Shown: positions 41,499 to 50,684, counted from the stretch's first letter. The stretch is DNA of 64,000 nucleotides from Streptomyces venezuelae (GCF_008642315.1 NZ_CP029192.1:434001-498000), one strand, 5' to 3'. Notes: generated by a model not told the origin, from the sequence alone. Translations and numbers: made by a program.

Positions 41499-43010
41499 TC
41501 AGCCGACGGCGTACAGGTCCCGCAGCTCCCGCTTCAGGATCTTTCCACTCGCGTTGCGCGGCAGTTCATCCACGAAGACGACCCTCTTCGGCACCTTGAA
41601 ACGAGCGAGCTTCCCACGTGCGTGAGTGATGAGTTCCTCCTCGGTGAGGTCCTTGTCACTCCGTACGACGACGGCGGTGACCGCCTCGATCCAGCGCTCG
41701 TCCGGCAGCCCGATCACCGCTGCCTCCGCGACTCCCGCGTGCCCGTACAGCGCGTCCTCGACCTGCCGCGACGCGACCAGGACTCCCCCCGAATTGATGA
41801 CATCCTTCACGCGGTCAACGACGGTGAAGTACCCCTCGGCGTCCCGCACCGCGAGGTCCCCGGAGCGGAACCAACCGTCGCGAAACGCCTCCGCCGTCTC
41901 CTCCGGTTTGCCCCAGTACCCCTCGCACAACTGCGGTGAGCGGTAGACGACTTCGCCCTGGGTGCCGTCCGGCACCTCACGCCCGTCCTCGTCGACGACA
42001 CGCGCCTCGACGAAGAGCACGGGCCGCCCGCACGAATCCAGCCGCCCCTCGTGCTCGGCGGGCCCGAGGACCGTGGCGAGCGGGCCGATCTCGCTCTGCC
42101 CGAAGCAGTTGTAGAAGGCGAGCCCCGGCAGCCTGGCGCGCAGCCGCTCCAGGACCGGCACGGGCATGATCGACGCACCGTAGTAGGCCTTGCGCAGCGC
42201 CCGCAGATCGCGAGTCTCGAAGCCGGGATGCCGCGAGAGGCCGATCCACACGGTGGGCGGCGCGAAGAGACTGTCGGCGCGGCCGGCCTCGACAAGGTCG
42301 AAGATCCGCTCGGCGTCGGGCCCGTCGAGGATGGTGCTCTCCGCCCCGACGGCCAGGTACGGCATGAGGAACACGTGCATCTGCGCCGAGTGGTAGAGCG
42401 GCAGCGAGTGGACGGGCCTGTCGGTCTCCTTGAGGTCCAGGGCGGTGATAGCGCTGACGTACTCGTGGACAAGGGCCCGGTGCGAGAGCATCGCGCCCTT
42501 CGGGAGGGCCGTGGTCCCCGACGTGTAGAGCAGCTGCGCCAGATCGCCACCCCGGGGCCCGTCCTCTTCGGACGACGCGAACGCAGATGCGTCCGCGAGC
42601 CGCGTGAGCAGCGAGTCGTCCGCGTCCCGCAGGGCCAGGACCGGCACGCCGGACGGGAGGCGGCCCGCGATGTCCGGGTCGGCGAGGACCAGGGAGCAGC
42701 CGGACTGCCCGACGATGTACGCGAGGTCGTCGCCGGTCAGGTTCTGGTTGACCGGCACGTGGATCAGGCCGGCCCGCGCGCACGCGAGGAAGCCGATCAG
42801 ATAGGCGTCGGAGTTGTGGGCGTAGGCGCCGACACGGTCCCCGCGGGTCAGGCCGCTGTCGCGCAGGACACCGGCCGCGCGCGACACGGCGGCGTCGAGT
42901 TCCTCGTACGTCCAGGCACGCTCGCCGTAGCGCAGCGCCGTACGCCGTGGCGTGCGGCGCGCGCTGCGCGTGAGGACTCCGTCGACCGTGCTGTCGCGTA
43001 CACCCGTCAT
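41499..43010 (-). CDS. Acyl-CoA synthetase (AMP-forming)
   Basis: A 503-residue ANL ligase with GERAWTYEELDAAVSRAAGV, the P-loop LLYTSGTTALPKGAMLSH, FYNCFGQSEIGPLATVLG, DGWFRSGDLAVRDAEGYFTV and the terminal PRNASGKILKRELRDL with the catalytic Lys. All core motifs are present, giving a complete fatty-acyl or aryl-CoA ligase; the substrate is not predictable by eye. It is a single-gene unit, divergent from the penicillin-acylase-family gene. A possible TetR half-palindrome lies at 43074-43087. Confidence 0.9.
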   Translation of the reverse strand: MTGVRDSTVDGVLTRSARRTPRRTALRYGERAWTYEELDAAVSRAAGVLRDSGLTRGDRVGAYAHNSDAYLIGFLACARAGLIHVPVNQNLTGDDLAYIVGQSGCSLVLADPDIAGRLPSGVPVLALRDADDSLLTRLADASAFASSEEDGPRGGDLAQLLYTSGTTALPKGAMLSHRALVHEYVSAITALDLKETDRPVHSLPLYHSAQMHVFLMPYLAVGAESTILDGPDAERIFDLVEAGRADSLFAPPTVWIGLSRHPGFETRDLRALRKAYYGASIMPVPVLERLRARLPGLAFYNCFGQSEIGPLATVLGPAEHEGRLDSCGRPVLFVEARVVDEDGREVPDGTQGEVVYRSPQLCEGYWGKPEETAEAFRDGWFRSGDLAVRDAEGYFTVVDRVKDVINSGGVLVASRQVEDALYGHAGVAEAAVIGLPDERWIEAVTAVVVRSDKDLTEEELITHARGKLARFKVPKRVVFVDELPRNASGKILKRELRDLYAVG

Positions 43011-43073
43011 GGCGTGATCCTCGGCCCGCGCACCGGTGAGGTCAAGAGATCGGTTCCGCGGCGGGGAAAAGTG

Positions 43074-43087
43074 ACCGACCGCTTGGT
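43074..43087. promoter_or_regulatory. Possible TetR-type operator (imperfect)
   Basis: ACCGACCGCTTGGT matches its own reverse complement at 10 of 14 positions and resembles the ACCGA...TCGGT site at 38804-38821. It lies between divergent genes starting at 43010 and 43129. Weak evidence. Confidence 0.25.
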
Positions 43088-43128
43088 ACGCTCAACCGCC
43101 CCTTCCCTAACCCCAGTTGGGAGGCATG

Positions 43129-45552
43129 ATGCGCATCCGCACAAGACGCACGACAGCCGTGGGAATCACCCTGCTGACGGCGTTGGCCCTGCTCCCGTCG
43201 TCCGGCGCGGGCGCCGCGCCGAAGGACGCACGCCCCTCGGGCGGCGGCCTGCACGCCACCATCCGCTACACCGAGTACGGCATTCCGCACATCCTGGCCG
43301 AGGACTACGCGAACCTCGGCTTCGGCACCGGCTGGGCACAGGCCGCCGACCAGGTGTGCACGCTCGCCGACGGCTACGTGACCGTACGCGGCGAGCGCTC
43401 GCGGCACTTCGGGCCCGACGCCTCGCCCGGTTCCGCGCTGTCGTCGGCGTCCACGAACCTCGGCAGCGACCTGTACTTCCGCGGGGTGCGGGAGGCGGGG
43501 ACCGTGGAGAAGCTCCTCGCACAGCCCTCGCCCGCCGGGCCGAGCCGCCGGACGAAGGAGCTGATGCGGGGCTTCGCCGCGGGCTACAACGCCTGGCTGA
43601 AGCAGAACCGCATCACCGACCCGGCCTGCGCGAAGGCCGACTGGGTACGCCCGATCACCGCACTCGACGTGGCACGGCAGGGCTTCGCCGTGCAGGTGCT
43701 CGGCGGGCAGGGCCGCGGCATCGACGGCATCACAGCGGCCGCGCCGCCGACCACCCCGCCATCGGGAAGCACCACCCGGCAGGCCGCCCCCGACCCGGGG
43801 CGCACCGCGGAGGCGGCTCGCGAGCTGTTCTCCTCACAGGACGCCGACATGGGTTCCAACGCCGTCGCGTTCGGCGGAGAGACCACCGCGAACGGGAAGG
43901 GCCTGCTGCTGGGCAACCCGCACTACCCCTGGCAGGGCGGCCGCCGCTTCTGGCAGTCGCAGCAGACCATACCCGGCGAACTGAACGTCTCCGGCGGCTC
44001 GTTGCTCGGCACGAGCGTGGTCAACATCGGCTTCAACGGCGACGTGGCGTGGAGCCACACCGTCGCTACCGGCGTCACCCTGAACCTGCACCAGCTCACG
44101 CTGGACCCGTCCGACCCGACCACCTACCTGGTGGACGGCAAGCGCAGGAAGATGACGAAACGCACGGTCACCGTGCCGGTCAAGGACGGCGTCCCGATCA
44201 CGCGCACCCAGTACTGGACACGGTACGGCCCCGTCGTCACGGGCCTCGGCGCCCAGCTCCCGCTGCCCTGGACCTCGACCACGGCGTACGCGCTCAACGA
44301 CCCCAACGCCGTCAACCTGCGCGGCAGCGACACCGACCTCGGCTTCGGCAGGGCGCGCTCGACCGCGGGCATCCTCAAGTCCCTGCGCGAGACACAGGGG
44401 CTGCCCTGGGTGAACACCGTGGCCGCCGACCGGCACGGGCACTCGCTGCTCAGCCAGTCCCAGGTGCTCCCCCGCATCACCGACGACCTCGCGGAGCGCT
44501 GCAGCACGCCGCTCGGGAAGGTCACCTACCCGGCCTCCGGGGTCGCCGTCCTCGACGGGTCGCGCGGCGCGTGCGCGCTGGGTTCGGACAAGGACGCGGT
44601 GCAGCCCGGCACCTTCGGCCCGTCGAGGATGCCGACGTTGCAGGACGCCCCGTACGCGGAGAACTCCAACGACAGCGCCTGGCTGACCAACGCCGACCAC
44701 CCGATCACCGGCTACGAGCGGATCTTCGGGACGATCGGCACCCAGCGCTCGATGCGCACCCGCGGCGCCGTCGAGGACGTGGCGGCGATGGCGGAGAAGG
44801 GGGACCTCACCGTACGCGACCTCCAGCGCCAGCAGTTCGCCAACCGCGTCCCGGCCGCCGGTCTCGCGGCGGACGACGCGGCGAAGGCCTGCGCGGCGCT
44901 GCCCGGCGGCACGGCGACGGGCAGTGACGGCAGGGTGGTTGACGTACGCAGGGCCTGCAAGGTCCTGGCCCGCTGGGACCACCGCATGGACACCGACAGC
45001 CGCGGCGCCCTGCTCTTCGACCGGTTCTGGCGCAAGCTGACGGCGGCCGTGCCCAACGCGCAGCTGTGGAAGGTGCCGTTCTCGGCGGCGGACCCTGTGC
45101 GCACGCCGAACACCCTCGACACCACGCTGCCCGCCTTCCGTACCGCACTCGCCGACGCGGTGACCGAGCTGACGGCGGCGGGCGCCGACGTGGACGCCCC
45201 GCTCGGCGCGAACCAGTACGTCGTACGCCATGGCAAGCGCATCCCGGTCTCCGGCGGCACCGAGTCCCTCGGCGTGTGGAACAAGATCGAGGCGAACTGG
45301 GACAAGAAGGCGGGCTACACGGAGGTCGCCCACGGGTCGAGCCACATCCAGGCGGTCGGCTGGAACTCCGGCAGCTGCCCCGAGGCCCGCACACTCCTGT
45401 CGTACTCCCAGTCGTCCAACCCCAACTCCCCTCACTACAGCGATCAGACGCGCCTGTACGGCAAGGAGCGCTGGGTGACGTCGCGCTTCTGCGAGAAGGA
45501 CATCCTGCGCGACCCGGAGCTGGAGGTGGTGCGGGTGCGCGAGCGCCGCTGA
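43129..45552 (+). CDS. Secreted penicillin-acylase-family amidohydrolase (AHL/lipopeptide acylase type)
   Basis: An 807-residue Ntn-hydrolase precursor. A signal peptide (RIRTRRTTAVGITLLTALALL) is followed by the alpha chain starting HATIRYTEYGIPHILAEDYA and a spacer rich in Pro/Thr/Ala. Autocleavage would occur before Ser243 (MGSNAVAFGG), the N-terminal nucleophile of the beta chain. GNPHYPWQG and FNGDVAWSHT supply conserved His and Asn positions. Such enzymes deacylate homoserine lactones, cyclic lipopeptides or penicillins. The ATG at 43129 is chosen because GGGAGG (43119-43124) is too close to the ATG at 43126. It is transcribed alone, divergent from an acyl-CoA synthetase. Confidence 0.9.
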   Translation: MRIRTRRTTAVGITLLTALALLPSSGAGAAPKDARPSGGGLHATIRYTEYGIPHILAEDYANLGFGTGWAQAADQVCTLADGYVTVRGERSRHFGPDASPGSALSSASTNLGSDLYFRGVREAGTVEKLLAQPSPAGPSRRTKELMRGFAAGYNAWLKQNRITDPACAKADWVRPITALDVARQGFAVQVLGGQGRGIDGITAAAPPTTPPSGSTTRQAAPDPGRTAEAARELFSSQDADMGSNAVAFGGETTANGKGLLLGNPHYPWQGGRRFWQSQQTIPGELNVSGGSLLGTSVVNIGFNGDVAWSHTVATGVTLNLHQLTLDPSDPTTYLVDGKRRKMTKRTVTVPVKDGVPITRTQYWTRYGPVVTGLGAQLPLPWTSTTAYALNDPNAVNLRGSDTDLGFGRARSTAGILKSLRETQGLPWVNTVAADRHGHSLLSQSQVLPRITDDLAERCSTPLGKVTYPASGVAVLDGSRGACALGSDKDAVQPGTFGPSRMPTLQDAPYAENSNDSAWLTNADHPITGYERIFGTIGTQRSMRTRGAVEDVAAMAEKGDLTVRDLQRQQFANRVPAAGLAADDAAKACAALPGGTATGSDGRVVDVRRACKVLARWDHRMDTDSRGALLFDRFWRKLTAAVPNAQLWKVPFSAADPVRTPNTLDTTLPAFRTALADAVTELTAAGADVDAPLGANQYVVRHGKRIPVSGGTESLGVWNKIEANWDKKAGYTEVAHGSSHIQAVGWNSGSCPEARTLLSYSQSSNPNSPHYSDQTRLYGKERWVTSRFCEKDILRDPELEVVRVRERR

Positions 45553-45583
45553 ACCCCTGCTCCGCGCGGGCCGGGGGCGCGGC

Positions 45584-47134
45584 CTACACGGCGCGCTCCC
45601 GCCCCTCCCAGTACGGCTCGCGCAGGCGCCGCTTGTACAGCTTGCCGTTGGGGTCGCGGGGCATCGTCTCGATGAAGTCGACGCTCTTGGGGCGCTTGTA
45701 GCCCGCGAGGTGGTGCTCGCAGTGGGCGAGGATCTCGGCGGCGAGAGCGGCGTCGCCGGTCCGGTCCTCGGTGACCTCCACGACGGCCTTCACCTCCTCG
45801 CCCCAGTCGTCGTGCGGGATGCCGAAGGCGGCGGCGTCCGCGACGGCGGGGTGGGTGAGCAGCGCCGACTCGATCTCGGCGGGGTAGATGTTGACCCCGC
45901 CCGAGATGATCATGTCGATCTTCCGGTCGCGCAGGAAGAGATACCCGTCCTCGTCGAGGAGGCCGAGGTCGCCGACGGTGAAGAAGTCGCCGATGCGGTT
46001 CTTCTTCGTCTTCGACTCGTCCTTGTGGTACGAGAATCCGCCGGTGGACATCTTCATGTAGACGGTGCCGAGCTCGCCGGGGCCGAGGCGGTTCCCGTCG
46101 TCGTCGAAGACCGCCAACTCGCTGATGGGCCAGGCCTTTCCGACCGTCCCGGGCTTCTTCAGCCAGTCCTGGGCGGTGGCGAAGGCGCCGCCTCCCTCGC
46201 TCGCCGCGTAGTACTCCTCGACGCACTCGCCCCACCACTCGATCATCGCCCGCTTCACGTGGTCGGGGCAGGGCGCGGCGCCGTGGATGGCGTGCCGCAT
46301 CGACGTCACGTCGTACGCGGCGCGTGTCGCATCGGGGAGCGCGAGCAGCCGGTGGAACTGGGTCGGCACCATGTGCGTGTGCGTGCACTTGTGCGCGTCG
46401 ATGAGGCGGAGCATGTCCTCGGGCGTCCACTTGTCCATCAGGACCAGCGGGTGGCCGATGTGCAGTGCCGCGCCCGCGAACTGGAGGACGGCCGTGTGGT
46501 AGAGCGGCGAGCAGACCAGGTGGACGTTGCCGTCGAAGGGCTTGATGCCGAAGATGCCGAGGAAGCCGCCGAGGTAGGACTCCTCGGGGAGCTTGCCGGA
46601 CAGGGGGCGGCGGATGCCGCGCGGACGGCCGGTCGTGCCCGAGGTGTAGTTCATGACCCAGCCGAGCGTGCGGCCCTCCGGGGCGGACTCGGGGTGGCCG
46701 TCGATGAGTTGGGCGTACGGACGGAAGCCGGGGATGTCACCGACGGCGTGGCGGTGGGTCGGGGGCAGGCCGGCCTCGTCGGCCGCGGCCACCGCGGCGT
46801 CAGCGAACTTCTCGTGCGCGATGAGCACCTTGGCGCCGGAGTCGGAGACGATCCAGGCGATCTCGGGGCCGACCAGGTGGTGGTTGACGGGCACGAGGTA
46901 GAAACCGGCCTGGGACGCGGCCAGGTACGCGGTGAAGAACTCCACGCCGTTGGGCAGTACGACGGCGAACGCGTCCCCGCGCTCCAGGCCCGCGGCCCGC
47001 AGCCCGTGCACCAGCCGGTTGACGGCGCCGTGCAGCCGGCCCGCCGTCCACTCCTCGCCGTCGGGCGCCACGAGGACGGTGCGGCCGGGGTCGGCCGCGG
47101 CCTGGGCCCAGAATCCATTCGGGGGTGTGCTCAC
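45584..47134 (-). CDS. Acyl-CoA synthetase (FadD4-like)
   Basis: A 516-residue ANL ligase. It has GLERGDAFAVVLPNGVEFF, the P-loop MNYTSGTTGRPRGIRRPL, CSPLYHTAVLQFAGAALHIG, YYAASEGGG, FTVGDLGLLDEDGYLFLRDR, MIISGGVNIYPAEIESAL and the C-terminal PRDPNGKLYKRRLREPYWEG. The RGIRRPL variant after the P-loop is seen in a mycobacterial FadD subgroup. The GTG start overlaps the stop of the nitronate-monooxygenase gene (GTGA, 47131-47134), so the pair is coupled. The acid substrate is unknown. Confidence 0.9.
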   Translation of the reverse strand: MSTPPNGFWAQAAADPGRTVLVAPDGEEWTAGRLHGAVNRLVHGLRAAGLERGDAFAVVLPNGVEFFTAYLAASQAGFYLVPVNHHLVGPEIAWIVSDSGAKVLIAHEKFADAAVAAADEAGLPPTHRHAVGDIPGFRPYAQLIDGHPESAPEGRTLGWVMNYTSGTTGRPRGIRRPLSGKLPEESYLGGFLGIFGIKPFDGNVHLVCSPLYHTAVLQFAGAALHIGHPLVLMDKWTPEDMLRLIDAHKCTHTHMVPTQFHRLLALPDATRAAYDVTSMRHAIHGAAPCPDHVKRAMIEWWGECVEEYYAASEGGGAFATAQDWLKKPGTVGKAWPISELAVFDDDGNRLGPGELGTVYMKMSTGGFSYHKDESKTKKNRIGDFFTVGDLGLLDEDGYLFLRDRKIDMIISGGVNIYPAEIESALLTHPAVADAAAFGIPHDDWGEEVKAVVEVTEDRTGDAALAAEILAHCEHHLAGYKRPKSVDFIETMPRDPNGKLYKRRLREPYWEGRERAV

Positions 47135-48243
47135 GACTGGCTTTCCCTTCCCGCGATACGGATGACACGGTCGACGGCCCGCTCGAAGCCGCGCGTCAGA
47201 TCGTCGAAGACGGCCTGGACGCTTCGTTCGCTGTTCATCCGGCCGACGATCTGCCCGACCGGGGTGCCGAGCAGCTCCTGCACCTCGTACTTCTGGATCC
47301 GCGAAACGGCCTCGGCGACCAGCAGGCCTTGGAGCGGCATCGGCAGCGTGCCGGGGCCCTGCGGGTCGTCCCAGGCGTCGGTCCACTCCGTGCGCAACTG
47401 GCGTGCGGGCTTGCCGGTGAGGGCCCGCGAGCGGACCGTGTCGCCGGAACCGGCCGCCAGGAGCTTCCGGGTCAGCGCGGGCGAGTGCAGGTCGGCCTCC
47501 GTGGTGGTGAGCCACAGCGAGCCGAGCCACACGCCCTGCGCGCCGAGCGCGAGCGCGGCCGCGATCTGCTGCCCGCTGCCGATGCCTCCGGCGGCGAGCA
47601 CGGGGAGCGGCGCGACCGCGTCGACGGCTTCGGGGGTGAGCACCATGGAGGCGATCTCACCGGTGTGACCGCCCGCCTCGTACCCCTGGGCGACGACGAT
47701 GTCGATGCCCGCGTCCGCGTGCTTGCGGGCGTGCCGGGCGCTGCCCGCGAGGGCCGCGACGAGGACGTCGTGGTCGTGGGCGCGTCGGATGACGTCGGCC
47801 GGGGGTGAACCGAGCGCGTTGGCGAGGAGTTTGATCGGGTAGTCGAAGGCGACGTCGAGCTGGTTGCGGGCCACCTGCTCCATCCAGCCGGTGATGCGCC
47901 AGCCCGACGCCTCGCCCTCGGCGAGCTCGGGCACGCCGTGCTTGGCGAGGGTGTCCCGCACGAACTGCCGGTGCCCCTCCGGGATCATCGCCTCGACGTC
48001 GGCCTCCGTGACGCCCTCGACCTTTTTGGCGGGCATGACGACGTCGAGCCCGTAGGGCCTGCCGTCGACGTGTTCCTCCATCCAGTCGAGGTCCCTGGCC
48101 AGTTCGTCGGGTGCCGTGTAGCGGACCGCGCCGAGCACTCCGAACCCGCCCGCCCTGCTGATGGCGGCGGCCACCGCGGGGAACGGCGTGAAACCGAAGA
48201 TGGCGTGCTCGACTCCCAGTCTCCTGCTCAACTCCGTCTGCAT
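47131..48243 (-). CDS. Nitronate monooxygenase / IpdC-like flavin oxidoreductase
   Basis: A 370-residue FMN-binding TIM barrel: FGFTPFPAVAAAISRAGGFGVLGAV, GIDIVVAQGYEAGGHTGEIA (catalytic His region), LPVLAAGGIGSGQQIAAALALGA and GVWLGSLWLTT. The family contains nitronate monooxygenases and IpdC, the reductase used in breakdown of the last steroid rings. Pairing with a FadD gene and an operator shared with the FadD19/crotonase locus favours a CoA-linked degradation role over nitronate detoxification. That is inference. Confidence 0.88.
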   Translation of the reverse strand: MQTELSRRLGVEHAIFGFTPFPAVAAAISRAGGFGVLGAVRYTAPDELARDLDWMEEHVDGRPYGLDVVMPAKKVEGVTEADVEAMIPEGHRQFVRDTLAKHGVPELAEGEASGWRITGWMEQVARNQLDVAFDYPIKLLANALGSPPADVIRRAHDHDVLVAALAGSARHARKHADAGIDIVVAQGYEAGGHTGEIASMVLTPEAVDAVAPLPVLAAGGIGSGQQIAAALALGAQGVWLGSLWLTTTEADLHSPALTRKLLAAGSGDTVRSRALTGKPARQLRTEWTDAWDDPQGPGTLPMPLQGLLVAEAVSRIQKYEVQELLGTPVGQIVGRMNSERSVQAVFDDLTRGFERAVDRVIRIAGRESQS

Positions 48244-48285
48244 GGGCGCAGGATGCCGCAGCGGTCCGGACGAGGGAAGAGATTT

Positions 48286-48302
48286 TCTGATGCAGTGTCA
48301 GA
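48286..48302. promoter_or_regulatory. Probable TetR-type operator of the NMO-FadD operon
   Basis: TCTGATGCAGTGTCAGA at 48286-48302 is a palindrome with TCTGA/TCAGA arms. Its reverse complement, TCTGACACTGCATCAGA, matches the site at 28422-28438 at 13 of 17 positions. It lies 43-59 bases before the NMO ATG, in the gap to the rightward VOC gene; TTGATC overlaps its upstream edge and could be a -35. Confidence 0.55.
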
Positions 48303-48370
48303 TCAACCGGTTCGCCCTGTCGGGCGTCGGCCCCCTGGCCCCACGCGCCGCGACAGCCGATCATGGACGG

Positions 48371-48823
48371 ATGGCTGACTTCTACCACGTGTGTTTCGCC
48401 GTCCCCGATCTCGAACAGGCCATGCGCGACTTCCAGCCCTCCACCGGTGTCGAATGGAGCGCACCCGTCTCCGACCGGCTCGGGGCATGGGACTACCGGA
48501 TCGTCTTCACCTCGGGCGGAGCTCCCTTCATCGAACTCATAGAGGGCGCGCCCGGCAGCCCCTGGCACACGGAGGACGGGGCCAGGTTCGACCACATCGG
48601 CTTCTGGTCGAGCGACATCCGGGAGGGCTCACGGCGCCTGGAGAGGGAGGGCTTCCCCGTGGACTTCTCCGGTTGCCCCCACGGCCGCCCGTTCGCCTAC
48701 CACCGGATGGACAGCATCGGGGCACGCGTCGAACTCGTCGACCTCAGCCGCCAGCAGGCCTTCCTCCAGGCATGGCAGCCGGGAGGCCCCCCGATGCCGG
48801 CCATCGTGGAGACGCCCGAGTGA
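48371..48823 (+). CDS. VOC-family (glyoxalase/dioxygenase-like) protein
   Basis: A 150-residue VOC protein: HVCFAVPDLEQAMRDFQPST, FIELIEGAPGSPWHTEDG, FDHIGFWSSDIREGSRRLER and SIGARVELVDLS. The His and Glu residues of the two half-sites (HVCF, IELIEG, DHIGFW, VELVD) are those that normally bind a metal. The product may act on a lactoylglutathione-like or acyl-CoA substrate. It is divergent from the NMO-FadD operon and may share its regulator. Confidence 0.85.
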   Translation: MADFYHVCFAVPDLEQAMRDFQPSTGVEWSAPVSDRLGAWDYRIVFTSGGAPFIELIEGAPGSPWHTEDGARFDHIGFWSSDIREGSRRLEREGFPVDFSGCPHGRPFAYHRMDSIGARVELVDLSRQQAFLQAWQPGGPPMPAIVETPE

Positions 48824-48881
48824 ACCGCCCGAGCCGGTCTTTCGACACGCGACCGGGACGGGCTCTTCCTACGATGGCCGT

Positions 48882-49220
48882 ATGTCCCTCGATCTGCTCT
48901 CCGGCATTCCGGTCAGCGACTACGCGTCGGCCGTGACGTGGTACGAACGCCTGCTGGGCGGCCCTCCCACGTTCTCCCCGAACGACGTCGAAGCCGTCTG
49001 GTAGCTCGCGGAACACCGCTACCTGTACATCGAGCATCTCCCCGACCACGCGGGCCACGCCCGCCTCACCGTCTTCGTCGGCGACTTCGACGAGCGCGTG
49101 GCGCGGATCGCCGACCGCGGCCTCGCCCCGGCGCAGCGGGACACGTACGCGAACGGGGTCCGCAAGGCGACGTACCGCGATCCCGACGGCAACGAGATCG
49201 GCCTCGGGGGCGCTCCCTGA
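48882..49220 (+). pseudogene. VOC-family gene with internal TAG stop
   Basis: The ATG at 48882 opens SLDLLSGIPVSDYASAVTWY, a normal VOC N-terminus. TAG at 49002-49004 interrupts the frame after 40 codons. The same frame then continues LAEHRYLYIEHLPDHAGHAR, VFVGDFDERVARIADRGLAP and RKATYRDPDGNEIGLGGAP to TGA 49218-49220. The two parts make one complete 112-residue VOC domain; a single C-to-T change (CAG to TAG) would explain the stop. The rest shows no decay, so the mutation is recent or is a base-call error. Confidence 0.82.
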
Positions 49221-49328
49221 CCTGCCTTGGGGCCGGTCGGCGGGGCCGCTGCCGCCGCTCAGGTGAATCGCCGGGCGTGCGGGCGTGCCGGGGTCGACGG
49301 TCGGGACGTCCCGTACCAGCATCCCGGT

Positions 49329-50684
49329 GTGATCATCGGAGGAGTGGGCGCGGGATCGGCTCGGGCGCGATGGCTGCTGGTCGGTCTTGTCCTGACCGGG
49401 GGCTGCTGGTCGGCCGCCGGGCCCTCCGCCGCCGACGGTCCCACCGCGGGCAAGCTCGGCCTTGAGGTCACGGTCAACACCCGCCCCGGCCTCGGCGCCC
49501 TCGACCCCGGCATCCGGACCGGGGCCACGGTCGTGAAGTCGTACCGCCTGATCAACCGCGGTGGCGCCGACCTGCACCACGTACGGGTGCACGACCCCGG
49601 CATGCCCGGCGCCGCCATCCGCTGCCCCGGCGATCTCGACCGTGTGCCGATGCTGGCGGGATACCGCTCGGTGTACTGCTCGGCGACCGCGGCCGCGCGC
49701 CCGGGTGCCTGGGTCGGTGACGTACGGGCGGTCGGCCAGCAGCCCTATCTGCGCGCGATGGTGCAGGCGACCGCGCGCTCGGGGTACGCGGGGGTCGGTG
49801 CGGCCCTCGGTCTGACGGAGACGGCGCGCGTAACGGAACCCGACCGGGCGGAGGTCCGCTACGTCGTGGCCAACCACGGCAACAAGCCCGTCCACGGCGT
49901 ACGCGTCACGGACACGGCGCTGCCCGCGGAGCGGATCGGCTGTGCGGGGTCAGCGCAGCCGGTCCTCGCCCACCTCGCCCCCGGCGCGTCGGCCACGTGT
50001 GTCGCCGTGGTGCGGCGCGCGCCCGGTACGTACGAGAGCCGCGGTCAGGCGGACGGCAGCGACCTGCTGCGCACGCTCGACGCCCGCGGCGCGGCGGTGG
50101 CGCCCCCTCGGCTGACGGCACGTTCCTCCGCACGCTTCACGCTCCGCGCCCCGCCGCCCGTCCCGCGCGCGCCGAGGCCTCACCGGCCGACGGCCGTGGC
50201 GCCGCGGCCACCGCACGCCGGGCCGCCCCGGGGGCGACCGGGCGTACCTCCACCGCAGCCCGGGCCTCCGGTCATCGCCCTCTTCCCCCTGCCGCCGCCT
50301 CCACCGGGCATCGCGGCACCGGTGATCGGCCCTGTCGGCCCCGCACCGCCTCCCGGAGCGGGCCTGGCTCCGGGAGTGGTGCCACCGGGCGCGGTCCCGC
50401 CTGGTGCGGTGCCACCGGGTGTGCTTCCACCGGGTGTGGTCGCGCCGGGCGTTGTGCCGCCGGGAGACATCCCGCCGGGTGCGGCCCGAGATCAGGTGCA
50501 GCAGCCGCCGCCGAGGAAGAACAAGCCGCGTACCGAAACACGCAACGAACCGCGGCGCTCCCTGGCCGGCCGTTTCATCCGGCGGGACCGCACCCCCACC
50601 GGACTCGGCATGCTGGCCGCGCTGTTCCTCATCCTCCTGCCCGCAGCCATCGCGGCCGCCGTGTTCGGCTCGCGCAGACTCTGA
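49329..50684 (+). CDS. Exported Pro-rich surface protein with C-terminal membrane anchor
   Basis: A protein of about 451 residues. A signal segment (RWLLVGLVLTGGCWSAAG; the GGC could be a lipobox-like site) is followed by two beta-rich DUF11/CARDB-like repeats (VVKSYRLINRGGADLHHVRV and EVRYVVANHGNKPVHGVRV, each with a paired Cys). A long Pro-rich stalk contains VPPGA/VPPGV pentapeptide repeats (DNA 50373-50484). A membrane helix (LGMLAALFLILLPAAIAAAVFG) closes with SRRL. No LPxTG motif. The GTG start at 49329 is uncertain. It is followed by a DUF4239 membrane gene. A wall-spanning structural or adhesive role is possible, but no function is known. Confidence 0.7.
   Translation: MIIGGVGAGSARARWLLVGLVLTGGCWSAAGPSAADGPTAGKLGLEVTVNTRPGLGALDPGIRTGATVVKSYRLINRGGADLHHVRVHDPGMPGAAIRCPGDLDRVPMLAGYRSVYCSATAAARPGAWVGDVRAVGQQPYLRAMVQATARSGYAGVGAALGLTETARVTEPDRAEVRYVVANHGNKPVHGVRVTDTALPAERIGCAGSAQPVLAHLAPGASATCVAVVRRAPGTYESRGQADGSDLLRTLDARGAAVAPPRLTARSSARFTLRAPPPVPRAPRPHRPTAVAPRPPHAGPPRGRPGVPPPQPGPPVIALFPLPPPPPGIAAPVIGPVGPAPPPGAGLAPGVVPPGAVPPGAVPPGVLPPGVVAPGVVPPGDIPPGAARDQVQQPPPRKNKPRTETRNEPRRSLAGRFIRRDRTPTGLGMLAALFLILLPAAIAAAVFGSRRL

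Noticed and set aside
42051-44927. 958-codon open frame across the acyl-CoA synthetase and acylase genes
   Set aside because: It is antisense to one real gene and out of frame with the other; no domain signature and a composition rich in Arg and Gly.
41499-45552. NRPS or beta-lactam biosynthetic cluster (acyl-CoA ligase plus penicillin-acylase family gene)
   Set aside because: No condensation, carrier or tailoring genes are nearby; the two genes are divergent and each is complete alone.
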